Below the pieces are notes generated by a model. The model was given only the letters and a program-made list of their open reading frames with translations, was not told the DNA's origin and searched no databases. Below, in pieces: positions 12,901 through 25,400 of a stretch of DNA of 64,000 nt. The first letter of the stretch is position 1; each line of letters begins with the position of its first letter. Source of the stretch: Saururus chinensis (taxonomy: Eukaryota > Streptophyta > Magnoliopsida > Piperales > Saururaceae); assembly GCA_035235625.1 (NCBI GenBank), contig CP141148.1, positions 34,597,057-34,661,056 of the forward strand, in the 5' to 3' direction. The position numbers and the translations under genes were made by a program.

Positions 12901-13429
12901 CTCACACACATCAGCGTGAACCTGGACTCATACTAAAGGGGCTCTTCTGTTCAGTTCAATAATTTGGGATCCTTTTGAATTTTCATATGATGATAAAGAT
13001 GATGTTGTCTTTCTATATTGAGTTTTTTCATGTTCTGCTACCATTTGAAGTCGGCTATGGAGGCTCCAACTAGGAACAAAAGAAGCCAGAGCATGTGACT
13101 CCTCTTTTGTTATTTATTGTTTACATACAAAAAGGGAGGACAACATATGGCTGGATTTTTTTAGCAAAATATGGAGTATATTAATATCATAGTAACATAT
13201 TTCAGTGGTCACATGAACCTCTATCTTTTGTTTGATCTCAGACTGGCGATTTTGGTTTCTGTAACCGTTTGTACTTCTCAGAAGGCATGATCTTTTGTTT
13301 GTTGTTTCCTTCTTCCTTTAATGTATTAGTGTCTTATTCCATTGAAATCCCAAAAATCTTGGACCTTCCAATGAAATCAGCTTTGGACTTTTAATATTAA
13401 ATTATTAGAAGAGTTTTTAATGCTTCCCA

Positions 13430-13543
13430 CTCACCGTGAGCCTAGTGTAAGGAATGACTAAGAGCAATATGCAATAGCGTATGTACCGTCGATTTTAAAA
13501 ATAAATAATCTCAAAGCATTCTATACGCTGGGCTCATGGTGAG
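13430..13543. mobile_element. MITE (CTCACCATGAGCC family), copy 1
   Basis: It starts CTCACCGTGAGCCTAGTG and ends in its inverted complement (GCTGGGCTCATGGTGAG). The copy at 53752-53891 has the same terminal inverted repeats, and a diverged relative lies near 50110-50230. It has no coding capacity. Target duplication was not resolved. Confidence 0.7.
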
Positions 13544-14212
13544 AAGGAAAAACTCTTCCCAAATTCTGGGAGCTGCTTTTGTGAAGAGTAGCTGATTGAG
13601 TTGTTGACATTTTTAAGCTGTCACCAGCAAGAACAGATTTAGGTTATGTGGTTAATGATTCTTCCAGTCACGGTTCTAGTCTTAAATATTATAGTAACCT
13701 AATGTATGTTGCAATACAAAAATCAATGCATAGTCTAAAGATTAGGTACAATTTGTGGATATACAATTTTTTGAGAAAGTGGCCGTCCATCAGCAGTTAC
13801 AAGCTAGTAGAAGAGAAGGATACAGCTTATGAAGATTCATTGTCATGAAAGCACCCTTCTTTACCCACCACATATAATTCCTTCATTAGTATGTCATTGG
13901 TTAACTTGTAAGCATCAGAAAATTTGCACCGTCTAACATGCTTTCATTGTGAACTTAAAAGAGTTAAAAGCTCATTTTCTCCTTCTATACCCCACTGATG
14001 AGAAGGAATGGCTCTTATTTCTTTTTTAGTCTTAAAGTGAAGTCTGTTCAGCCTTGAAGAGTGTACATAACCCACAACTTCAAACCTAAGAAACTAACAG
14101 ACAACTTTCGGTTCATACTATAACAACCTAGGACTGCCCCCTCAGAACACCACATCTTAAGGCACTGAAATTATATATTTAGCTGACCAGACCTTCTCTA
14201 ACAGCAAGGAAG

Positions 14213-15820
14213 ATTGGGGCAATAAGGACATCCATCTTTCTCACATTCACTCTGACGTATTTCATTGTTTCAAGTTCAGGATCCTTTTCTGCTTCAACCA
14301 CTGATCTCTTCCTCCAGTGCCGCTCCTTTAATTCTCCATCCCTAGTAACTGTATACTTTCTAAATACCACTGCATACACCAATCTGTTGCAGGCTAATGT
14401 GCAGAACCTCAGATTCAACTACTCCACTATCCCCAAACCTTTCGTGATGATTGCACCCATACATGAATCCTATGTCCAAGCATCTGTCATTTGTTGCAAG
14501 GAGCGTGGCCTACAGATGAAAGTCAGGAGTGGAGGCCATGACTATGAAGGCCTCTCCTACATCTCACAGAAGCCGTTTGTGGTTGTGGACCTCTCCAACT
14601 TCAGAACAATCAGTATAAACATAGAAGATAGCACTGCATGGGTACAAACAGGGGCCACAATTGGTGTGTTATATTACAAAATTGCAGAAAAGAGTGGGAC
14701 CCATGGCTTCCCTGAAGCATGGTGCCCCACAGTGGGAGTAGGTGGTATGTTCTCTGGTGGTGGAATTGGAAACTTGATGAGGAAATATGGACTAGCTGCA
14801 GCCAACATTGTGGATGCCCACATGGTGGATGCTAATGGGATGGTCCTTGTTAGGGAAATATGGGTGAAGAATTGTTTTGGGCTATTAGAGATGGTTAGGC
14901 TGCAAGCTTTGGTTTGATCCTCTCATGGAAGATTAGGGTAGTACAATTTTTATTATATATATTGTTTATTCTATTTTTTCATGTTAGAATTTTTTCCCCT
15001 AAAATTCAGGTTAGTACATTTTCCCCCTAAAGTGACCATATTCAGCATACCAAAGACCATAGAACAAGGAGCTACTGGGCTTTTGAGCAAATGGCAGCAT
15101 GTGGCTCACAGGTTGGATAAAAATTTGTTGATTAGGGTTACTATGCAAGGTGTGGGTGGGGTGCAGCCGTGCAGGAGCAATCAGAACTGTGCAAGCTGGC
15201 TTTGATGCATTGTTTCTGGGGCAAGCAGAAGAACTCCATCCACTAATGGAAGAAAACTTTCCTGATGTGAGGCCAAAAGTTTGAATGGAGATGAGCTGGA
15301 TTGAGTCAGTCCTCTTCTTTGCAGGGTTCCCACCTCGAACATCAAAAGAGGCTTTAATCAACAAGGTCTGACCAAATGGTAAGTCCCCTTTCAAAGGCAG
15401 ATCTGATTTTGTGAGGAAGCCATTTCCTATTGATGCATTTGACGGGATGTGAAAGTTGTTAATTAATGGAGGATGTGATTAGACTGGTGATCTTTGAGCA
15501 TTTTAGAGGGAGGATGAGTGAGATCCAAAACTCTGAGATCCCATTCCCACACAGGCAAGGCAACTTACAGATCATACAGTACATAGTGATCTCGTAAAGT
15601 GACGAGGGCATGGATTGGATTAATAGGTTGCACTCACACATGGGCCCTTATGTATCAAATTGCCCAAGGGCTGCATAGTTCAACTTCAGGGATCTAAGGA
15701 ATGGGGTGCAAGATATTTTAAAAATAATTTTTAAGAGGTTGCCACTGGTTAAGGGTGTGGTTGATGAGGATAACTTCTTCAGGTATGAGGATAGCATTTC
15801 CACCCCTCTCTATATGTGAT
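14213..15820 (+). pseudogene. BBE-like FAD oxidoreductase pseudogene
   Basis: Clear homology runs along the whole family length and is closest to the gene at 18523. The reading frame is open from 14213 to about 14850. It includes a signal-peptide-like start, VRSGGHDYEGLSY (the FAD-linking His) and AWCPTVGVGG (the FAD-linking Cys). The expected start codon reads ATT instead of ATG at 14213. A frameshift occurs near 14855, and a stop replaces a Gly codon in the following GGG motif. A 72-bp AT-rich insertion (14938-15009) begins GT and ends AG. Several further stops and shifts follow, and the terminal EQSIPPL region (about 15780-15820) is degraded. There is no intact frame beyond 14917, so this is a dead tandem copy. 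Confidence 0.92.
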
Positions 15821-18458
15821 GATCAAGTTAATGGGAAATGGCAGCCATCATGATGTGTTGTGGGCAAGTTACATTGTTTTAGGACCAAGTTCTTTCATAC
15901 TGATTAAATATAACATGAAATTATGTTATGCACCTATTGTATGAATAATTAAATTGAAAATTTCTCTTAGGAGATTAAGCTTCAGTTACAAAAAAAATAA
16001 AATCAGTTGCAATATTTTAGTTTATGTCAAGGAAGATAGAGATTTCTTAGTGTATTAGCACCCAAAAACCCAGTATCCCAAAACCGTCTCCCCACCCTCT
16101 ACACCCATGCCAAACCATTGCAAGCCGCCTTCCCTTTTCTGTCCCACTGTTCCTTACCCCCACCTCACTTAGTCTCTATATATCTTCTTGATCTCTTTTC
16201 TTCTCACTAAAATACCTTATCCTTTTCTCTATTTTGGTCACACCCAACTACTGCAGTATTTTACGATGGATTTGTGATAACATTGGCACATACTAGTTTA
16301 GCAGGGAATTTGTGATTACATGCATTTGTTTGTCCTTCTTGTATAGAAGAATTGTTATGTGCGACATAGCGCTGTGTGAATTTTATACAATGACCAGTGT
16401 GCATCACCTCTTCAATGTGGCCATGTTTCGGTGTCGTTCTATACTTAATGCGTTTACTAGATAGATTAAGCAATGTTATAGACACACTCGTTTCTAGTGG
16501 TGACTGGTGAGGCAGTTGGTGACTGCCCTTTTCTATGTCTATGGTCTCATCTACTGGAAAAAGGATAACATTACCTAATTCATTCTCTTACTAATTAAAT
16601 TTTATGCCCATCACTTAGTGATACAATAATATTCAACCAGCTTGGATTAAGCTCGATCCTTTACATTTTCAATTTCTTGAGGAGTTTATAATTTATATAA
16701 GCAGCATTAAATGTTACAGAACTGTCGTCACTGTGATAAAGTAGCATTCATATACTGAACTCGCCCATAAAGTAGCATTCATCCCATGCTACTTTAATTA
16801 AATAATACTTAGTTAGATTAAGATGGGATGACACATGATTATTTTGAGGCTGGCGGGAGAATCCAAATTCGCCTGCCCCGTGAGTAACACGAGTGCATGG
16901 CCACCGAGTGTATATAAATGGGACTAAAAAACCAAACCATTGCAAGTGTCTTACATCAATATGATGTCATTGCAGCCTAAGCACAATCCCAAAACTTTTT
17001 CAGGAATCCCGCTACATACGGAGAATCATGGGAAATCATACTTTGGCTTTGCTAGCTCCTTTTAATTAAATAATAATACTGTGAGAATGAAGATCCTATA
17101 AGTTTAATATAATCTAATCAATAAGGATTAGGCAACCTTCCCTTTTTATCTCTTTCCCTTTTGTTTAATATAATATGTAGTTCTTGTTTTTATGTATAAC
17201 AAAACAATATAGGCAATGGGCCCCAGATCAACTTATAAATTCTCAGTCATTTGATTTTACTTCCATGATTTTTTGCGCAATACGTGGTCAATGTGCTCTA
17301 GAAAGTTTGATTGAAACACTAATTTACTTTTCTGATCCGTGTGATCCATGGGAGAGGAAGAAACTGTCTTTTTCTTCCTTTTACTTTGTCTTGAATCTAG
17401 TAGGCATCAGACTGTCATCTTGGTCCTTTCCTTATAAAACCTTATGAAACATCCAACCTACTTTTTCAAAGCTTGATGGCATAAAAATTCCTTTTCTTTT
17501 GGCATAATTGCATGGCTAATGCAGCTGATTAGCTAACCTGTTTCTGATTACATGAAAGAACATGGACGATTATCAATGACTGCACACCTGTAGGGTGTAG
17601 TTCAGATGATTCCTATCCAATCCAAGTCACTTCAAATTTAGACTATGTGATCAATAATATCTTGGACATCTTGATTAAATGTACCGTCTCTAAGTGTAAA
17701 TTGGTCTTGACTTGCGCTTAAATTCGGTTGGGTCATGACCCAACTTTATTTATTAATTAGGTTAAAATTTTAACCCTATTTTAATTAGGTAGAATATGTA
17801 TATTTTTATTTTATTTTTTTAATTTAAAACTTTATATATTATTTTTGTATGGGCTAAATATAAAAAATTTAGATACATCACAATATTATAAATAAATGTT
17901 AAATATTTTTTATATTATTTAAGAAATTGAGACGGGGAGAGAGAATATTGCTCCAGTATTAGACATAAATCTAGACTATAAAAAACTCATAAAAAATTAT
18001 TAATTAATTATCAAATAAAATAAAATTATAAAAAAAATATAAGAGGATTTTTTTTTATTTTTTCTTCGACATTGTTAAATAATAGAATCAATGTCAGATT
18101 ATGCAAGTTATACAAGTAAATTTTGTTATTCTTAAGACAAAAAAAAATTTTAAAAACCTTAACCCTACTTTTAATTAGATTATGTTAAACGAAATTAAGT
18201 GGGTCGAATTGGGTGTCAAATTGAATTTTCCTATCCCTACTTACAAGTCGTCGTGCATGTGAAAGCATTTTGGGGATCTGTCCAAGAAAGTGGCTTAAGG
18301 GCATCCAATGGGGACTTAAGTATTCTTAATTGTCCTTTTACAGATTTTCAGACCAACCCCAATAAAGAAGTTTGAAGTGGATTGCAAATCAATTCAATTC
18401 ATTCAAAGTTTTGGGATACACACACCAAGAAGTCTTCTTTCCACCACAAAGTCTTAGT
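15821..18458. other. Intergenic
   Basis: No gene was recognised. 16070-16260 is pyrimidine-rich with a TATA-like CTATATATC near 16176 and resembles a plant promoter/leader, but no plausible coding sequence follows. 17750-18230 is extremely AT-rich. Confidence 0.5.
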
Positions 18459-18465
18459 TATAAAA
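18459..18465 (+). promoter_or_regulatory. TATA box of the first intact BBE-like gene
   Basis: TATAAAA lies 64 bp upstream of the ATG at 18523, placing transcription start near 18490. This excludes the in-frame codons upstream of the ATG from the protein and supports the chosen start. Confidence 0.6.
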
Positions 18466-18522
18466 GACCATCTCCTGGCCATCAATGCCTCAATCCTTTT
18501 CCATCGAAGACAAGGAAGAAAA

Positions 18523-20118
18523 ATGGGGAGGGCCATGGAGATAGCAACCCTTGTCACCTTCACTCTATTCCCTCTACTCCTTGTACCAGCTTCTGGCTTC
18601 CTCCTTTCTGATTCCTCCTCCCAAGCCTTCCTCCAATGTCTCCACAACCGTACAACGGCCCAAATCTCTGTCTATTACCAAAACACACCTTCTTACAACT
18701 TTGCCCTCCAATCCACCTTAATGAACCCCAGGTTCAACTCTTCCAACACCCTCAAGCCTCTCTTCATCATTGAAGCAACCCACGAGTCCCATGCCCAGGC
18801 ATCTGTCACATGCAGCAAGGAGCATGGCCTGCAGATGAGGGTCAGGAGTGGCGGCCATGACTATGAGGGCCTCTCCTATTGCTCTGAGGTGCCATTTGTG
18901 ATCCTTGATCTTGCCAATTTCAGATCAATCAGTGTCAATACAGAAGAGAATACAGCGTGGGTCCAGACAGGCGCCCATATAGGGGAATTCTACTATAGGG
19001 TTGCAGAGAAGAGTGCTACACATGGGTTCCCCGCAGCATGGTGCCCAAGTGTGGGTGTTGGTGGCATGTTCTCTGGTGGGGGAATTGGCACCCTGATGAG
19101 GAAGTACGGCCTGGCAGCTGACAATATTTTAGATGCACATATAGTTGATTCCAGCGGAGCACTCTTGGACAGGAGCAAAATGGGTGAAGACATGTTCTGG
19201 GCCATTAGGGGAGGTGGGGCTGCAAGCTTTGCTGTGGTCCTGGCATGGAAGGTAAGTCTAGTGCCTGTCCCTTCTACTGTGACCACTTTCAGCATCCATA
19301 AGACCTTGGAGCAACATGCAACTCAACTTTTGAACAAATGGCAAACTGTTGCGCCCAATTCAGATGAGAACTTGTTCATCAGGGTCAAGTTGCAAGCTGC
19401 AGGTCTGGGAGTGAACAGGACTGTGCAAGTGTCATTTGATGCCTTGTATCTTGGGCCTCCTGAAGATTTACTTCCCCTTATGGAAGGGAGCTTCCCTGAA
19501 CTGGAGCTGAAGGCAGAAGATTGTGTCCAAATGAGTTGGATTGAGTCTGTCCTCTTCTTTGCTGGATTGCCAGCAGGGACCTCCAAAGAGGTGCTGATCA
19601 TGAGGACCCCATCAACCGACAGGAGCCCTTTCAAGGTAAAATCTGATTTTGTGACTCAGCCAATGCCTGAGAGTGGGTTGGAAGGGGTGTGGAAATATTT
19701 GATGGAAGAAGAGACCATTGCATTGATGTACTTGGAACCATTTGGTGGAAAGATGGGTGAGATTCCAAGGGCTCAGATCCCTTTCCCACACAGAAATGGT
19801 ACCTTGTACATTATACAGTATATACAGATTCTGCTAACTGAGAGCATGGACTGGATTGACAAGCTGTACAGCTACATGGCTTCTTATGTATCAAAGTCCC
19901 CCAGAGCTGCATATCTGAACTTCAGGGATCTTGACTTGGGTAAGAATGAGATGGGTGACATGACTTTCTCAAAAGCTAAGGTATGGGGATCAAAGTATTA
20001 TCAGAGCAACTTCAGGAGATTGGCAATGGTGAAGGGCATGGTTGATAAAGATAATTTCTTCAAGAATGAGCAGAGCATTCCACCCCTTATTAAAGGCAGT
20101 AGACATAAAAGGAACTGA
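18523..20118 (+). CDS. BBE-like FAD-linked oxidoreductase, intact copy 1
   Basis: The protein is 531 residues and intronless. BBE-like enzymes are secreted flavoproteins that oxidise alcohols, sugars or alkaloids and pass electrons to O2 or another acceptor. Residues 1-25 form a signal peptide (hydrophobic LVTFTLFPLLL, then ASG). The FAD-binding domain spans about 75-250. His112 in RSGGHDYEG and Cys174 in WCPSVGVGG are the two covalent FAD attachment residues. Val177, three after the Cys, occupies the oxygen-gatekeeper position, where Val favours oxidase activity. The C-terminal BBE domain (about 460-522) ends NFFKNEQSIPPL. PFPHR (420-424) precedes the active-site segment LYIIQY (428-433). 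N-glycosylation sequons include N42, N298 and N425. The start is the first ATG after a TATA box; ATG at 18535 is a close alternative. It is about as long as typical relatives. Substrate is unknown. Confidence 0.95.
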   Translation: MGRAMEIATLVTFTLFPLLLVPASGFLLSDSSSQAFLQCLHNRTTAQISVYYQNTPSYNFALQSTLMNPRFNSSNTLKPLFIIEATHESHAQASVTCSKEHGLQMRVRSGGHDYEGLSYCSEVPFVILDLANFRSISVNTEENTAWVQTGAHIGEFYYRVAEKSATHGFPAAWCPSVGVGGMFSGGGIGTLMRKYGLAADNILDAHIVDSSGALLDRSKMGEDMFWAIRGGGAASFAVVLAWKVSLVPVPSTVTTFSIHKTLEQHATQLLNKWQTVAPNSDENLFIRVKLQAAGLGVNRTVQVSFDALYLGPPEDLLPLMEGSFPELELKAEDCVQMSWIESVLFFAGLPAGTSKEVLIMRTPSTDRSPFKVKSDFVTQPMPESGLEGVWKYLMEEETIALMYLEPFGGKMGEIPRAQIPFPHRNGTLYIIQYIQILLTESMDWIDKLYSYMASYVSKSPRAAYLNFRDLDLGKNEMGDMTFSKAKVWGSKYYQSNFRRLAMVKGMVDKDNFFKNEQSIPPLIKGSRHKRN

Positions 20119-20245
20119 GTATTTATAATGACATGTTGGTTCTATTTACGTAGATTAATCTTGCTTGTACTCTTTATTTAATACATATATAAGGGGTAGC
20201 TATGCTAATACAAGTGGTGAGATAATGTAGAAGCTTTTATTAAGC

Positions 20246-20251
20246 AATAAA
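20246..20251 (+). terminator. Possible polyadenylation signal (AATAAA)
   Basis: AATAAA lies 128 bp after the stop of the preceding BBE-like gene, a normal 3'UTR distance in plants. Other AT-rich signals nearby could serve equally. Confidence 0.4.
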
Positions 20252-20289
20252 GTTGGATTCGCCCAACCTGGTAATCCTACAGTTTTAGA

Positions 20290-20600
20290 CATATATTCCC
20301 TCCGTCCTATATCCATTAAGCTTAATCTAAACCGTTAAATGTTCTCAAAAGCTTCTCACTCTTCCCGTTCACTTCACAAAATCTTCACCCATAAAAAACT
20401 AGGTAAGGGCTCTCGACTGATTCTCCCCCAGCAACTAAGCTGAGTGACAACGCGGGCCATTGTCACTCTTCCGATAAGATGACACTGAAGACAAGCAGTA
20501 CTCCATGCTTAAAAAAAAAATAGCTTAATAATTTCATGATTAAAAATAACAAAAAAATACTCCCTCCTTCCTTATATTAATAACTCTATTTCTTTTTTGT
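20290..20600. repeat. Stowaway-like MITE ends (CTCCCTCCGTCC / CTCCCTCC)
   Basis: TATTCCCTCCGTCCTATATCC at 20290 and ACTCCCTCCTTCCTTATATT near 20560 are typical Stowaway/Mariner-type MITE termini. They are in the same orientation, so these are probably two truncated copies, not one complete element. Confidence 0.4.
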
Positions 20601-22477
20601 TTGGTTATTTTTAAGCATAGAGTATTAAGCTAATTCTGCAATTACTTACGGGGTTTCAACAAATGTTGTGACAAAACCAGAGAGACATGAAGCCGCCTAA
20701 TTTCCCTAGCAAGAAAAATGACAAATTTTATTTTTTCAGGAGCCAGGTGCGGAGGATGATTGCCTTTGCGATGGGTGGAATGGTGAGTCACAATCCGGAT
20801 GGAAAAGAAAAAGGACACATCGACCTTTCAGTAGGCTCCGTGACCAACGTGCATAATCATGCTTACATGGGGCATCTATCATAATAAAATAGAGGCGAAT
20901 ATAGCCTCTATTAATCATGTTAAATGTGTTTCACTTATCAAGTCAAGAAAATGTTCTTGAAAGAAAAACATAAAATATGGGTAGACCCAATGCAACAATC
21001 AACATAATGTGATATTCATTTAAAGTAATTTAACAAGCCAAGGACGACAAGTTAGGTGTGGTTATCTTCTGATAGAAAGTTACGTGCCACCACGAATACT
21101 GTATGGTATGTCACTTCTCTTGTCTAGTACTGAGCCGAGGAGAAAAAAGATCACGAGAGTGGACCAATGTATTGAGACTCAACCGAGACTCAACCACAAA
21201 AAACAGGATGTATAACTACAGGCTTGGCTACCTAGCCTTCAGTCTAAACATGATTGGAGCCATTTCCTACAAAAAAAAAAACTTGTTCACTCTTGGAAAA
21301 CTTTTCAGAGCTATTCTCACGGAGTACTTTCAGGGAGTTACTCTCATTTTACCCGATCAAGATTTGGATGGTACATTTGTTACTCAATTGATGGCCCAAT
21401 TAAAGTGAGAATAAATCTCAAGTGGGAACATACTTTCACTCATATGTATATATGTTTGCCACATATAGCACTTAAATAGAGTAATTAGTTGTATTTTGAT
21501 AAATGAAATATTCTCATATGAGGACATACTTATCCTAATTTATATAATTTTAAAAATTTTGTATAAGTATAAAGTTGTCACATCAAGTTTGAAGGGTATT
21601 ATTTTTTTTCCCATAATAGAAAGTGCATACGATAGTTGTTATTTCAAATTTTCCCATTATCCCCTTGTCATTTTTAAAATAAAATATTTCCTCAATTTTT
21701 GTTCAATTGAGTTAAGTAGGAGATTTTATTTTTTTAGTTCAATTGAGAAGTTTGTCAAGTGAGAAAATGTAGATCTTGTTTTAATTCAAAATAGGTGGTT
21801 CAACAATCTCAATTAACATTTCTGTTTTGGCTTTTAAAATCATCTAAGTAATGAGTCTGAGTCTCATTAAGCTATAATTTTAGTAGTGAATATGGACCGT
21901 TATTTTACCTTTAGATGGATAGTTAAAATTTAGAGTTTTTAACAATGATGACCTAATTTAATTATAGATATATTATTAGACATCCTAATTTGGTCCCTAA
22001 AATAAGAATTAATCTCAGCTAAATTTTAAATTAGAAACCCATTATAAAATTTGCATAAGATTAACATAAGAAAAGCTTGATTGGGAAATATAAAGCTTCA
22101 TCGAGTTCTAATGGATACACATAAGCCTAAACCCCATTGGAGTTTATCGAGTGCACAATGTTTTATACTAGAGTGGGCCTCAACCACGCATGAAACGAAT
22201 CAATTTGAAAAGAATAAATCGGACTATTGGACTCTTAAATGGATCCGAAGGAGTATTTTTTTGTTAAGCATGTGAAAGATGTGATGCGAAATGATCAACC
22301 CACTCCCTTAAAGTGCTGTGTAGACTTTTTATCGTACATAAGGCTGAAAAGACTTTTACTTCACTTGATGTGAACACATATCTATCAACCATTGTTGTCT
22401 TTTTTTATGAACATATTAGTATGCAATAAGGTGCCCAACTCTACAGTGTTGTGTTATAATTTTAAAATAAGAAATTA
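20600..22477. other. Intergenic
   Basis: AT-rich with no recognised gene. The segment from about 22080 is paralogous to 43130-43810, upstream of the BBE-like gene at 44264. Shared words include GTGCACAATGTTTT, CTCAAC.ACGCATGAA and CTTTAAAGTGCT. It is part of the duplicated unit that carries the second and third intact genes. Confidence 0.55.
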
Positions 22478-25400
22478 TCAAAGTAGACTCCTATTTTGGT
22501 TGAATAATCAAAATGTAAGTAAGTATTTATTGTTTACCAAAGTAGACTTGTTCACGTGAGAATTTATACACATGGGAGTAATTTTGACTGAAATACCCTC
22601 CAAAGTAGACTCCTCATTGAAAGGTAGTGTCTTTTTGTCTCCCTCGCTACCTCCACTTCCTGAAGAGTATCTGTTCATCTCCCTCGCCACCCATTCCTCT
22701 TTGTCATTTCCGACTTCATCTGTCCCCCTCACTGCCCTCATCTCGGCCTCATCACCCTCATCTCTACCTCATCGCCCTCATCTCGGCCTTGCTTTCGACT
22801 GTACTGCCCTCATATTGCCCTCACTGCCCTCATCTCGGCCTTGATCTCTACTGTGTTGCCTTCATCTAGCCCTTATTACCCTTATCTCGGCCTTACTCTC
22901 GACTACACTGCCTCATATCGCCCTCACCCTCACTACCCTCATCTCGCCCTCATCTGAATGTATGTTTTTTTTTACAAAATTGATATATTTGCTAATTATA
23001 GTCATTGGATCTTGCCTACATGTCCCATACATAATTGTTGACATAAATATTGAACAAATTGCATCCTTTGGTCTATTTGGTTTTTTCCTATAGTTCCCAT
23101 ATTATTGTGACTGTCACATAATAACAAAAAGGTAGATTTTATTGAGAATAAAGCAATAAGATGTTACAAATTGCTTGTTGTGATTAGTACGTAATGATTA
23201 ATTTTTATATTTTTTGGATGATTAAGCATGAATTAGTCTCAAATTGACCGCTATAATGAAATTGTCTAATAAATATTACTATGAAACTGTGAATTGAATA
23301 ACTACAAAATTGGAAAACTAAAAAACTAAAAAATTAGAAATTAATAGAAAATTTACAAGTTATTTGCCATAAAATAAGTGAAAAAGTATGAAATTGAATA
23401 ACTAAAAAAATATAAAACTAGAAAACTATAAACTAGGAATTCCACCTACAACTGGAAAACTATAAAACTATAAAACTGGAAAACTATACCACTCAAAAAC
23501 TATTAAATTATAAAATTAGATAATACAGAGCTTGATTAGTGAGCAATAATATATTTTTTTAGGCATTATCTTTTTCATATATTAATAGCTTGATTATACA
23601 ATATATGTATATTCCCTTTTGATTGATTTTTCTTTGTATAGGAAATGTCAAATGCTGCAGGAAAATCAATCAAAAGGGGGAAACTATTGAATAAGCTATA
23701 TGAAGAGGATGACAACGCCCTTTCGGAGACAGAGAAGCAAGCATAAAAAATCAAGCATGTCATGTGTTAAAGGGTGGGCAAGATGTAGTCTAACTTGGGA
23801 GCACCAGGAAGCCTAGACATCAGCTTAGCTAAGCTATCATGCGATCAACTACAGGATCATAGTAGGTGGGGCACGTCTCAACTGAGGATCTTCCTCACGA
23901 ACGGCAACTGATTAGTCTATGACAATTTCTCTCAGCGCAGCATAAAATTATGGTGAACTAACAGGAATTGGCATAGGTCATTCTCGCTGATGTCAGTGAG
24001 GAAGATCCCCAGTCGAGACATGCCCCACCTACTGTGATCCCCCAGTTGATTGCATTATAGCTAAGCTAATGTCTAGGCTTCCTGGTGCTCCTAAGTTAGA
24101 CTGCATCCTAACCACCCTTCCTGGTGACCAAAGTAGAATTAAGAAAGGTAATTGGAAAATTGAAAACGTAAAGTGGGGAAACTGGCAAATTGGAAACAAG
24201 AAAAGTCTACTGGAAACCTAAACAGAAACAAGTACTCCTTGTTTTGCTTGCACAATAATCCCCCAGCAACATAATCCTCTCCATTGCCCACACCTAAAAC
24301 ATAACTCTCCATTAGTTAATTACTAAAATATTTTAACAAATTCAATAAATAAGTAAAACTTACCATGACAACATGCACAAAACTATAGACATTGTAATTT
24401 ACATTGCCGATAGACCTTGCAGCTTGCTCTAAACCCTGCAATGTGTCCCAATAGCAGAGGCTTCCTTAAGGATACTCATCAAAATCATCCAGGTCATCTA
24501 CAAGCTATAAGTATATCCTATCCACCTTATTGTTCCACCCTCTACCCACCAATAAACTTTACAATACAAGAACTACCACTAACTTTACAGCATCCTTATT
24601 ATTTTCACATACTTTAATCTTTTGAAACAACTCCTCCTTCCTTATTAATAACTTCCCCAAATATTCGCAGTAAGAGGTTGTCTTTCTTCAAGAATTTGGG
24701 CACTGATGGGAGAGGAGGGGTAGAGTCAGCAAATCTCAGACCACTAACCATACAAAATTTCTTCAGTGAAAGCTTTATATTCATCCTCTCATTCACTTGA
24801 AATAAGTAATCCCCCTTATGCCTCTTTAGGAGATGGTGGAAGGCTTAGGCAAAGAACATGTTTTTGCGTTACCTCACATTCCATAAACTCACCGAAACAT
24901 GTCCTCTCAAACAACTTTTTCTACACTTTGTACCTGTCAAAGTGCTCTTTTAATTTACTAATATAATAATTTGACTTTCATTGTGGGTCCCCTTCATATA
25001 GCTTATTCAGCAATTTCCCCTTTTTCATTATTTTTTCTGCAACCTTTGACATATTTCCTATACAAATATGTTAGATTAAAAATCAATGAAAAATGGAATA
25101 TATAAATAGTATATAATCAAGATATTAATATCTAAAAAAGAGAATGCTCAAATAAAATAATGTGTGAGCTCACTAATCAAGCTCTTTATTATCCAGTTTT
25201 ATAGTTTTCCACTTTTATAGTTATCCAGTTTTATAGTTTTCTAATTAGTGAGTTTCATACTTTTCTATCATTCATCCACATATTTTATGTCAAATAACCA
25301 GTAAATTTAATTTCAATTTTGATTTCTTTCAGTTTTATTTAATTTAATTTAACCACATAAATTTAATTTAAATTTTGATTTTTCCAGTTTTGTAGTTATT

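Noticed and set aside
18382..18522. Extending the first intact BBE-like protein 47 codons upstream
   Set aside because: There is no ATG in the extension, a TATA box lies inside it, and the signal peptide follows the ATG at 18523.
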